Below, piece by piece: positions 57,325-64,000 of a DNA stretch of 64,000 nt. Location of the stretch: contig NZ_CP012670.1 of NCBI RefSeq assembly GCF_004135735.1, positions 9,247,501 through 9,311,500 of the forward strand. Reading direction: 5' to 3'. Origin of the DNA: Sorangium cellulosum. Its GTDB lineage: Bacteria > Myxococcota_A > Polyangia > Polyangiales > Polyangiaceae. Position 1 is the stretch's first letter. Every line of letters begins with the position of its first letter. Under the pieces are notes generated by a model. The model was not told where the DNA came from. It ran no database searches and saw nothing but the letters and a program-made list of their open reading frames with translations. Made by a program: the position numbers and the translations under genes.

Positions 57325-59412
57325 CTAGGCGTCCGATCCGCTGCTCGAGCGTCTACCTCGCTCGCCCGCTGGGGGGGCCGAGCTCGCCGTCCGGCGGCGG
57401 GGGCCGCCGTCGTGGACCACCGGCGCGGCCCCCGCCGCCGGCCTGACGACCGCGGGGCCGTCCGTCGAGGCCAGCCGGGGCTGCGCCTCCGCCTCCCCCG
57501 CGGGGGGCGCTGAGCGCGACGGCGCGCTCTCCTGGGGCAAGCGGATCGTGAACTTCGCGCCCTTGTCGGACGACTCGACGTGGATGGTCCCGGCGTGCTC
57601 GTCGACGATCTTCTTCACGATGGCGAGCCCGAGCCCGGTGCCGCCGCGCTTGCCCGAGGTGACGAACGACTGGAAGAGGCGGCCCTGGACGTCCTTCGGG
57701 ATCCCCTTGCCCGTGTCGGCGACGCTGACCACGAGGTCGCCGCCGTCGCGGTAGGTGCGGATCGTCACCGTGCCCGCGCCCGGGCGCATCGCCTCGACCG
57801 CGTTGCGGACCAGGTTGTGCAGGAGCCGCGTCATCTTCGCCTCGTCGAAGCGCGCCGTCCCTCGATCCTCGAGCTCCATGCGGAGCGCCACGCCGGTGCC
57901 GGCGAGCTCGTGCTCCAGCTGCTTCTCCATGTCGCCGAAGAACTTGGACAGGTACACCTTGCGCACGAGGATGCTCCGCTCGCCGCGCGCGAACTCGAGC
58001 ACCTCGCGCTGCATCGCGCTGATCACGTCGAACTGCTTGAGGATGAGCCGCGCGTGCTCCTCGCGCGTCGCCCCGTCGGGCGCGCTGGCCATGAGCTGGA
58101 CGTAGCCGCTGATCACGGTGAGCGGCGTGCGCATGTCGTGCATCACCCCCGAGAGCAGGCGCCCGATCGTGGTGAGCCGCTCGCTCTGCTCCCGCTCGAG
58201 GCGCGACCGGAACAGCCGCAGCGCGGTCGACGCGTTCGCCGAGATGAGCCGCAGCAGCGCGCGATCGTCCTTCGAGAAGCCGTGCGGCTTCCTGGAGTTG
58301 TAGAGCGCCATGGCCCCGATCGGCACGGCGTCCTCGCCCTCCAGCGGCACGGCGATCGCCGACGTCAGCTCCGTGCCGAGCAGGTGGGCGAGCCGGGTCG
58401 GCCCCTCCATGTCGCCGCGCTCGTCGTCGGCGCCCTGGCCCTGCGAGAAGCACACGGCCTCGTCGTGCACCATCGCGCGCCCGATGACCCCCTCGCCGCG
58501 GCGCATGGCGATGCGCATGACCTCTGGCCGCGGGGGGGCCCCGTCCACGACGCCCTCGATCTCGGCGCCCGCGGAGGACGATCGCGCGGACGGGCTGCCC
58601 GCCTCGAACGCCGCCAGGTCGAAGAAGTAGAGGAACAGCCCGCCCTCGATCTCGTCGACGAGCATCCCGCCCGCGCGCGCCTCGCACGCCCTGCCGGCCT
58701 CGGTGATGACCGCGCGCGCGAGGTCCTCCATCGTGGTCGCGCGGCCCATCGCGCTCTCGAGCTCGAAGAGCAGCTTGAGGTCGCTCACGCGATGCTCGAG
58801 CTGCTCCTTCGTCTCCACGAGCTGCGTGTTCTTCTGGATGACCGAGAGGAACAGCCGCGAGTTGTCGATCGAGACGGCGGCCTGGGTCGCCAGGGCGCTG
58901 AGGAGCTCCTCGTCGTGGACCGAGAACTCCCCGTCCCCGTGCTTGTTCAGGACCTGGATGACCCCGATGGTCCGGCCGACGTGGTTCTTCATCGGCGCGG
59001 CGAGGATCGAGCGCGTGCGGTACCCGGTCACCTCGTCCCACTCGCGCTGGAACCGGCGATCCCGGTAGGCGTCCTTCACGCGCACCGTGCGCCCGACCTT
59101 GGCGACGTGGCCGGCGATGCCGGCGCCGACAGGCAGCTCGATCGCGCGCGCCTCCTCCCCGATGACGATCCGGGAGAACAGCCGCTGGCGCTGCTCGTCG
59201 AGCAGGTACAGGGTGGCCCTGTCGGCGTCGAGCAGCTCCGTGATCTTGTTCAGGATGAGCGCGAGGAGCTGGTCCAGATCCAGGGTGCTGCCGAGCGCGA
59301 GCCCGACGTCCCGGAGCGCCTGCACGGTCTTGTCAGCCTGGGCAAGGCGCGCCTCCAGCTCCTCTATCCGAGCCTGCAGCGACTTCGTGCGTTGTTCCGC
59401 CTTCGCGGTCAC
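57325..59412 (-). CDS. Soluble histidine kinase with two GAF domains
   Basis: This 695-residue cytoplasmic sensor kinase begins with a coiled coil (AKAEQRTKSLQARIEELEARLAQADKTVQ). A GAF domain follows (about 40-195: LDADRATLYLLDEQRQRLFSRI), then a second GAF (about 225-410). The latter contains an insertion with a Cys (GDDEAVCFSQGQG region). HisKA has the acceptor His in SGVMHDMRTPLTVISG, followed by HATPase (VADTGKGIPKDV, GGTGLGLAIVKKI). A Ser/Pro/Arg-rich tail of about 80 residues ends the protein. No response regulator is adjacent. The start is GTG, 6 nt after TAGCGT. Confidence 0.9.
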   Translation of the reverse strand: MTAKAEQRTKSLQARIEELEARLAQADKTVQALRDVGLALGSTLDLDQLLALILNKITELLDADRATLYLLDEQRQRLFSRIVIGEEARAIELPVGAGIAGHVAKVGRTVRVKDAYRDRRFQREWDEVTGYRTRSILAAPMKNHVGRTIGVIQVLNKHGDGEFSVHDEELLSALATQAAVSIDNSRLFLSVIQKNTQLVETKEQLEHRVSDLKLLFELESAMGRATTMEDLARAVITEAGRACEARAGGMLVDEIEGGLFLYFFDLAAFEAGSPSARSSSAGAEIEGVVDGAPPRPEVMRIAMRRGEGVIGRAMVHDEAVCFSQGQGADDERGDMEGPTRLAHLLGTELTSAIAVPLEGEDAVPIGAMALYNSRKPHGFSKDDRALLRLISANASTALRLFRSRLEREQSERLTTIGRLLSGVMHDMRTPLTVISGYVQLMASAPDGATREEHARLILKQFDVISAMQREVLEFARGERSILVRKVYLSKFFGDMEKQLEHELAGTGVALRMELEDRGTARFDEAKMTRLLHNLVRNAVEAMRPGAGTVTIRTYRDGGDLVVSVADTGKGIPKDVQGRLFQSFVTSGKRGGTGLGLAIVKKIVDEHAGTIHVESSDKGAKFTIRLPQESAPSRSAPPAGEAEAQPRLASTDGPAVVRPAAGAAPVVHDGGPRRRTASSAPPAGERGRRSSSGSDA

Positions 59413-59418
59413 CAGAGG

Positions 59419-59424
59419 ACGCTA
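59419..59424 (-). promoter_or_regulatory. Candidate -10 box of a leaderless promoter (TAGCGT)
   Basis: TAGCGT on the minus strand ends 6 nt before the GTG start of the GAF histidine kinase. No ribosome binding site is present in those 6 nt. Confidence 0.35.
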
Positions 59425-59488
59425 ACACGACTTCGCCCGAAGGAGCGCGCGCCGCGGTCCCCTCCACGCCCCGCTCCGCCGTCGGAGA

Positions 59489-59516
59489 GCGCTCCCTACA
59501 GCCGCACCGGGAGCGC
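59489..59516 (-). terminator. Hairpin after rho
   Basis: GCGCTCCC (59489-59496) pairs with GGGAGCGC (59509-59516) around a 12-nt loop, 16 bp beyond the rho stop on the minus strand. No U-tract follows. Confidence 0.45.
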
Positions 59517-59531
59517 CCCTAGGAGCCAGCG

Positions 59532-60779
59532 CTACTGGTTCATGCTCTCGAGGAATTCCTGATTCGTTTCGGTGCGGCTCACCTTGTCCAGGAGGAATTC
59601 CATCGAGTCGATGACGTTGAGGGGGTGCAGGAGCTGACGGAGCAGCCACACGCGCTGGAGGATCCACTCGGGGAGGAGCAGCTCCTCCTTGCGGGTCGCG
59701 CTCTTGTTGATGTCGAGGCAGGGGAAGATCCGCTTCTCCATCAGCTTGCGATCGAGGTGGATCTCGCTGTTGCCGGTCCCCTTGAACTCCTCGAAGATGA
59801 CCTCGTCCATGCGCGAGCCCGTGTCGACGAGCGCGGTCGCGACGATGGTCAGCGAGCCGCCCTCCTCCACGTTGCGCGCGGCGCCGAAGAACCGCTTCGG
59901 CTTGTGCAGCGCGTTCGAGTCGACGCCGCCGGAGAGGATCTTGCCGCTCGGCGGGACGACGGTGTTGTAGGCGCGCGCCAGGCGGGTGATCGAGTCGAGC
60001 AGGATGACGACGTCGTGCTTGTGCTCGACGAGGCGCTTGGCCTTCTCGATCACCATCTCGGCGACCTGGACGTGCCGCGTCGGCGGCTCGTCGAAGGTCG
60101 AGCTGATCACCTCGCCCTTCACGGTCCGCTGCATGTCGGTCACCTCTTCCGGGCGCTCGTCGATGAGCAGCACGATCAGCGTCGTGTCCGGGTGGTTCGA
60201 GGAGATCGCGTTCGCGATCTGCTGGAGCAGCACCGTCTTGCCGGCGCGAGGCGGCGAGACGATGAGGCAGCGCTGCCCCTTGCCGATGGGGCAGAGCATG
60301 TCGATGATGCGCGTCGAGAAGCTCTTCGTCCCGTTCTCGATGTTGAACTTCTGCTGCGGGTAGAGCGGCGTCAGGTTGTCGAACAGGATCTTGTCGCGGG
60401 CGACCTCGGGGGGCTCGCCGTTGATCTTGTCGACCTTGAGCAGCGCGAAGTACGCCTCGCGCTCCTTGGGCGGCCGGATCGAGCCGCTGACGCTGTCGCC
60501 GGTGCGGAGGTTGAAGCGCCGGATCTGCGAGGGCGAGACGTAGATGTCGTCCGGGCCCGGCAGGTAGTTGTAGTCCGGCGCCCGCAGGAAGCCGAAGCCG
60601 TCCGGCAGGCATTCGAGGACGCCCTCGCCGTACACCGGCTGGTCCTGCGCCGCGTGGGCCTGCAAGAGCGCGAAGATGACCTCCTGCTTGCGCAGCCCGG
60701 CAGCGCCCTCGATGTTGAGCCCCTTCGCCATCTGCACGAGCTCGGCCATCGGTTTCTGCTTCAGTTCCCTGAGGTGCAT
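59532..60779 (-). CDS. rho: Transcription termination factor Rho
   Basis: This 415-residue hexameric RNA helicase starts MHLRELKQKPMAELVQMAKGL. The primary RNA-binding cold-shock-like domain is at about 50-130 (GVLECLPDGFGFLRAPDYNYLPGPDDIYVS). Walker A is SPPRAGKTVLL, Walker B is VVILLDSITRLARAYN, and the Q-loop/R-loop region PSGKILSGGVDSNAL is present. Length and motifs match typical Rho; there is no long N-terminal insertion of the kind seen in actinobacteria. A good promoter lies 225 bp upstream, giving a long leader that may autoregulate. Confidence 0.98.
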   Translation of the reverse strand: MHLRELKQKPMAELVQMAKGLNIEGAAGLRKQEVIFALLQAHAAQDQPVYGEGVLECLPDGFGFLRAPDYNYLPGPDDIYVSPSQIRRFNLRTGDSVSGSIRPPKEREAYFALLKVDKINGEPPEVARDKILFDNLTPLYPQQKFNIENGTKSFSTRIIDMLCPIGKGQRCLIVSPPRAGKTVLLQQIANAISSNHPDTTLIVLLIDERPEEVTDMQRTVKGEVISSTFDEPPTRHVQVAEMVIEKAKRLVEHKHDVVILLDSITRLARAYNTVVPPSGKILSGGVDSNALHKPKRFFGAARNVEEGGSLTIVATALVDTGSRMDEVIFEEFKGTGNSEIHLDRKLMEKRIFPCLDINKSATRKEELLLPEWILQRVWLLRQLLHPLNVIDSMEFLLDKVSRTETNQEFLESMNQ

Positions 60780-61004
60780 GAGTCGGAAAGCTCCAGGATG
60801 CGACAGCGCGCGCCCGTCAAGGGACGTGGAGGCCGTCGGTCGATGGTTTCTGGTTGGGGGGGTCTAGCGGGTCGAGCCCGAGGCGGGGCCGAGCTTGTCG
60901 TCGATGCCGGCGGGTCGCCAGGGGGAAGAGGGCTCGCCACGCGGGCGGCGCCCCTCACGTTCATGTCGCTCGATCGGCGGGCAGCGCTTGCCGATCGGGC
61001 GGCG

Positions 61005-61032
61005 ACTGTATCAAGCGCGTTTGCTCTGTCAA
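61005..61032 (-). promoter_or_regulatory. Promoter of rho with long structured leader
   Basis: On the minus strand TTGACA (61027-61032, perfect -35) is followed after 16 nt by TACAGT (61005-61010). Transcription would start near 60998, leaving a leader of about 220 nt. The very 5' end of this leader folds as CGATCGGC (60971-60978) with GCCGATCG (60990-60997). The remaining bases to acyP (61033-61168) hold no gene that I recognise. Confidence 0.65.
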
Positions 61033-61168
61033 TGCGCGCCGGGAGGCACGGGCGCGCCGCCCGGTACCTTTCGTGCCGCGGAACGGCAAGGGCGAACCGC
61101 TGATAACACGCTCGGGCGCTGCCTGAAGTTGCCTCCCTCCGGATGCGCGGCTAAGTCAAGCTGGTTCC

Positions 61169-61447
61169 ATGGGGCTCAAACAGGTTCAACTGTTCGTCCG
61201 CGGTCGCGTCCAGGGCGTCTTTTTCCGTGCCTCCACACAGCGCGAGGCGAAGCGGCTCGGCCTCACCGGTTGGGTGAAGAACCGCGCCGATGGCAGCGTC
61301 GAGGTCCTCGCCGAGGGGGAGGAGGACGAGCTCAAGGAGCTCATCGCCTGGGCCAACAGGGGCCCGAGCGCGGCGCGCGTCGAGCGCGTCGACGTCCGGT
61401 GGCGCGGCTTCTCCGGCGATTTCTTCGACTTCCGCATCACGGATTGA
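61169..61447 (+). CDS. acyP: Acylphosphatase
   Basis: This 92-residue protein has the complete acylphosphatase signature: FVRGRVQGVFFRASTQREAKRLGLTGWVKNRADGSVEV. The catalytic Arg and Asn are at residues 20 and 38. It hydrolyses carboxyl-phosphate bonds such as acetyl phosphate or 1,3-bisphosphoglycerate. It is divergent from rho. Its stop (TGA 61445-61447) abuts the TTG start of the next gene, so the two may share a transcript. Confidence 0.95.
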   Translation: MGLKQVQLFVRGRVQGVFFRASTQREAKRLGLTGWVKNRADGSVEVLAEGEEDELKELIAWANRGPSAARVERVDVRWRGFSGDFFDFRITD

Positions 61448-61452
61448 GGGAC

Positions 61453-63339
61453 TTGGCACGCGTTCCGTCCGAACCGAAGGGCGCCGGCGCGGGGCCGCGG
61501 CGGCGAGATCGACGGGCGGGAGCATCGCTCGTAGGGCTCAGCCTGCTCGTGGCGATGCCGCTCGCGCCGGCCGCGGCGTACGCCGCGGCAGAGCGCGCCG
61601 CGAGCGCCGCGCCGGCGTCGTCCGCGCTCCCGGAGCTCCCGCGCCTCGCCCCGATCCCCCGTCCAGAGCCGGACATCACGGCGCTCCGCGAGCTCGACCG
61701 CGTGCTGGAGCAGATCACGTCGCCGGACGCGCGCTCCCGCGAGAGCGCCCGCGCGGCCCTCGACGAGCCGATGCCCGGCATCGTCGACGCGGTGCGGGTG
61801 CGCGTGCAGGACATCCGCGGCTCGCTCGATCGAGACGCCGCGCCGCGCGTGCTCACCGAGGCGCGCAGGCAGGGGCGCAAGGCGCTGAAGGCCGAGAAGG
61901 ACGACGACGGCGCCAAGGAGGGCGCGGACGCGAAGCGGGGCGCGAAGGACAGCAAGGCCGCGAAGAAGGGCGCCGGCGACGGCAAGGTCAAGAAGGACGA
62001 GCCCGAGGGCGACTGGCTGGACTTCATGCTGGCGATGCCGCGGCCGCGCGACGGCGCGTGGCGCGATGTCGTCAAGCTGCTGACGATGGATCGGATGCTC
62101 GTCGCCGCAGGCACGACGCCGGCGGTGCGTGAGCTCATCGCGCTGCACGCCTACTTCGGCGAGCTGCTCCGCATCGATCTGCAGAGGCAGATCGCCAAGC
62201 TGCGGGACAAGGCCGTCCCTGCGCTGATCGAGGCGCGCCAGCACGACGCGAAGATCGTCCAGCGATGGGCGAACAAGCAGCTCGACCTGCTCGGCCGCGC
62301 CATCCCCGGCGAGGCGATCGCGTCGAACGACACGCAGATCCTGGCCGACGTCCTCCGCGCCTATGGCCGCGTCCGCGACGTCGACGCCATGCGCGTGATC
62401 CTGAGCTTCTGCAACAGCGATCGCGCGCGGCTGCGCGACGCTGCGCGCGAGGCCATCTCCGCGATCGGCGAGCCCGGAATCTGGCAGCTCCGCGACGCTT
62501 ACCTGAACCTGACCGGGGAGAAGGCGCCGCGAGACTGGGCGTGGGATCGCATCGCGCGCGAGCTCTTCGCGACGTATGACCGCGCGCGCCTCGCAGAGGT
62601 TTACAAGCTGATGGACGAGGGCGTCGCCGCGGCGAGCGCGGGCAAGCACGCCGAGGCGACCGACGCCTTCGACAAGGTGCTCGCCCGCTCGCCGCTCTTC
62701 GAGCGCCGCAAGGAGATGGTCGGAGCCTACGTCGAGCGGGCGAAGGCGCTCTCCGGCGACCGGCGAGAGGACGCGCTCGCGATGCTGCGCAAGGCGCTGC
62801 GCCTCGGCCCGGACAAGGAGCAGGCGAGGCAGATCGAGGCGGACATCGCGTACCTCGAGGGCGTGCTCCTCATCGAGCGCGGCACACCGGACAAGTTCGT
62901 GCTCGAGCGTGCGCTCGAGCTCGATCCTACCCACGCCGGCGCCAAGGAGGCGCTCGCCTCGCTCGCGGACAAGGTCGTGGAGCAGAAGAGCCAGACGGAT
63001 CGCTACATCGCCGCAGGAGCGGTGGGTCTCGCGGCGATGCTCGCGATGCTCTTCATCGCCCGCTTCCGGAGCGATCCGGCGCCGTCGCCGGGGCGACGCA
63101 GCGCCGCTCCTGCGCGGCCGCCGGCAGCTCCTCCGCCCGCGCCGCCCTCCGAGCCGGCTCCTCAGGCCGCGTCGCCCTCCGAGCCGGCGTCTCAGGTCGC
63201 GTCGCCCTCCGAGCCGGCTCCTCAGGTCGCGTCGCCCTCCGAGCCGGCTCCTCAGGCCGCGCCGCCCTCCGAGCCGGCTCCTCAGGCCGCGCCGCCCTCC
63301 GAGCCGGAGGCTGAACGCAAAGACGCCGGGGGAGCGTGA
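61453..63339 (+). CDS. Exported TPR protein with C-terminal membrane anchor
   Basis: This 628-residue protein starts at TTG 61453, 4 nt after GAGGG; a TTG at 61444 is also in frame. A signal-like helix is at about 22-45. A helical domain follows, with a Lys/Asp/Gly-rich insertion (about 135-180) and HEAT- or TPR-like repeats (about 190-500: VYKLMDEGVAAASAGKHAEATDAFDKVLARSP). A C-terminal transmembrane helix (about 517-540: YIAAGAVGLAAMLAMLFIARF) precedes a tail of 10-residue SEPAPQ-type repeats. No catalytic motif is seen. A hairpin overlaps its stop codon. Confidence 0.8.
   Translation: MARVPSEPKGAGAGPRRRDRRAGASLVGLSLLVAMPLAPAAAYAAAERAASAAPASSALPELPRLAPIPRPEPDITALRELDRVLEQITSPDARSRESARAALDEPMPGIVDAVRVRVQDIRGSLDRDAAPRVLTEARRQGRKALKAEKDDDGAKEGADAKRGAKDSKAAKKGAGDGKVKKDEPEGDWLDFMLAMPRPRDGAWRDVVKLLTMDRMLVAAGTTPAVRELIALHAYFGELLRIDLQRQIAKLRDKAVPALIEARQHDAKIVQRWANKQLDLLGRAIPGEAIASNDTQILADVLRAYGRVRDVDAMRVILSFCNSDRARLRDAAREAISAIGEPGIWQLRDAYLNLTGEKAPRDWAWDRIARELFATYDRARLAEVYKLMDEGVAAASAGKHAEATDAFDKVLARSPLFERRKEMVGAYVERAKALSGDRREDALAMLRKALRLGPDKEQARQIEADIAYLEGVLLIERGTPDKFVLERALELDPTHAGAKEALASLADKVVEQKSQTDRYIAAGAVGLAAMLAMLFIARFRSDPAPSPGRRSAAPARPPAAPPPAPPSEPAPQAASPSEPASQVASPSEPAPQVASPSEPAPQAAPPSEPAPQAAPPSEPEAERKDAGGA
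63142..63306 (+). repeat. 30-bp minisatellite encoding PSEPAPQxAx
   Basis: About five and a half copies of a 30-bp unit (CCCTCCGAGCCGGCTCCTCA followed by GGTCGCGTCG or a variant) occur near the 3' end of the TPR membrane protein gene. They encode a Pro/Glu/Ala tail on the far side of the membrane helix. Confidence 0.85.
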
Positions 63340-63354
63340 TCGCTCTCCCGGCGT
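63323..63354 (+). terminator. Hairpin with the stop codon in its loop
   Basis: ACGCCGGGGGAGCG (63323-63336) pairs with CGCTCTCCCGGCGT (63341-63354) with one mismatch. The 4-nt loop TGAT contains the TGA stop of the TPR membrane protein gene. It also faces the end of rplQ on the other strand. Confidence 0.6.
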
Positions 63355-63398
63355 GCTCCGCGTGACGCCGGCGCCGCGGGGCGCCTGCTCACCTCAGC

Positions 63399-63917
63399 TC
63401 AGCCCGCGGTGGTCGCCGGTGCGGCCGGCTCCGCCGCGGTCACCGGCTCTGCCGCCTGGGTGGGCGCATCCTCCAGCGCAGGCGCGTCGATGAACTCGAT
63501 GAGGCTCATCGGCGCGCTGTCACCCCGACGCGGCCCGAGCTTGATGATCCGCGTGTAACCGCCGGGTCGCCCCTCGAACCGCTTCGACAGCTCGATCATC
63601 ACCTTCGCGACGATGTCGACCTTCTTGCCGTCGGTCGCGACCCCCCAGCGAGGGATGTAGCTGCCCACGAGCCGCTCGGCGTGGAGCCGGCGCGCCCTGT
63701 CGCCGGGGCTGAGCTCCCCGTGCGCGGTGTACGCGACCTTGCCGAGCCGCGTCGCCTTGGTGATGAGCCGCTCCGCCACACGCCGCAGCTCCTTCGCCTT
63801 GGCGTCGGTCGTCTCGATCCGCTCGTGGGTGATCAGGTTCGCCGTCAGGTTGCGAAGCATCGCCCTGCGGCTGGAGGTATCCCGACCAAACTGCCTGCCC
63901 GCTTTCTTGTGACGCAT
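63399..63917 (-). CDS. rplQ: 50S ribosomal protein L17
   Basis: This 172-residue L17 starts MRHKKAGRQFGRDTSSRRAML, with the family motif LITHERIETTDAKAKELRRVAERLIT. The core ends near residue 135; the last 35 residues form an Ala/Pro/Glu/Thr-rich tail (ALEDAPTQAAEPVTAAEPAA), longer than the usual 115-130 residue protein. The gene follows rpoA by 20 bp, the classical rpoA-rplQ operon end. Confidence 0.97.
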   Translation of the reverse strand: MRHKKAGRQFGRDTSSRRAMLRNLTANLITHERIETTDAKAKELRRVAERLITKATRLGKVAYTAHGELSPGDRARRLHAERLVGSYIPRWGVATDGKKVDIVAKVMIELSKRFEGRPGGYTRIIKLGPRRGDSAPMSLIEFIDAPALEDAPTQAAEPVTAAEPAAPATTAG

Positions 63918-63937
63918 GACGTTCCCTCAGTACCGAC

Positions 63938-64000
63938 TCACGCCTGCGCCTGCTGCGCCTTCCAGCGCTCGAGGAGCTGCGGCCAGTTGTCGATCTTCAT
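63938..64000 (-). CDS. rpoA: RNA polymerase alpha subunit, C-terminal end (partial)
   Basis: Only the last 20 codons are inside the window, reading MKIDNWPQLLERWKAQQAQA and stop. This is a plausible end of the alpha C-terminal domain, and the position directly upstream of rplQ supports rpoA strongly. The start lies beyond the right edge. Confidence 0.85.
   Translation of the reverse strand: MKIDNWPQLLERWKAQQAQA

Overview
The window looks like a chromosomal segment of a large-genome myxobacterium, most likely of the Sorangium/Polyangium group. It is very GC-rich and uses many GTG and TTG starts. It carries three membrane Hanks-type Ser/Thr kinases with PEGA-like or proline-rich tails, a PP2C phosphatase, two ECF sigma factors, an AgmX/PglI-type protein and GYF-domain proteins. 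This assignment is inferred from gene content and style; no 16S rRNA is present. I see no phage, insertion-sequence transposase or CRISPR array.

Layout. 1-3858: partial PHA-granule-associated protein (-), then rseP and rsmB overlapping (+). 3949-9046: a GFA-family protein, a FAD monooxygenase (-), a two-gene envelope pair and a GYF-domain membrane protein, then tRNA-Gln(UUG) at 9087-9160. 9388-13090: ECF sigma factor plus a small membrane protein, facing a PP2C phosphatase and an HtrA/PDZ pseudoprotease. 13251-20919: a second ECF sigma factor, a 1475-residue anti-sigma/FecR/VIT/VWA fusion and a cyclase-like AAA ATPase. 21157-25514: small membrane protein, 3-hydroxyacyl-CoA dehydrogenase, TPR protein, PfkB kinase and a repeat-rich exported protein. 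25679-34174 (all -): RluA pseudouridine synthase, a rifampicin-phosphotransferase-like PEP enzyme, a lipoprotein esterase, a carotenoid oxygenase and an AgmX-like protein. 34671-42513: Ser/Thr kinase, AMIN-like lipoprotein, M74/LysM endopeptidase (-), RecD2 and a TPR protein. 42605-47024 (-): HAD phosphatase, rpmA, rplU and a divergent ClpB-like unfoldase. 47104-54418 (+): glutaredoxin, kinase plus PEGA/TPR barrel protein, acs and a third kinase. 54503-60779 (-): two histidine kinases flanking a GlpC/HdrB-like Fe-S protein, then rho. 61169-64000: acyP and a TPR membrane protein (+), then rplQ and the end of rpoA (-).

Together these suggest a region dominated by envelope surveillance and signalling: the site-2 protease, the sigma/anti-sigma modules, the Ser/Thr kinase/phosphatase network and the histidine kinases around a redox protein, interspersed with housekeeping genes.

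The most unusual items are the giant sigma-linked fusion protein, a ClpB paralogue with altered Walker B and pore loops, two 127-bp palindromes, five 35-bp repeats in front of acs, and a recurring TAnnnT box 6-7 nt before start codons that suggests leaderless transcription. Starts were chosen by Shine-Dalgarno sites, gene overlaps, family length or this TAnnnT box. All functions are read from sequence by eye.
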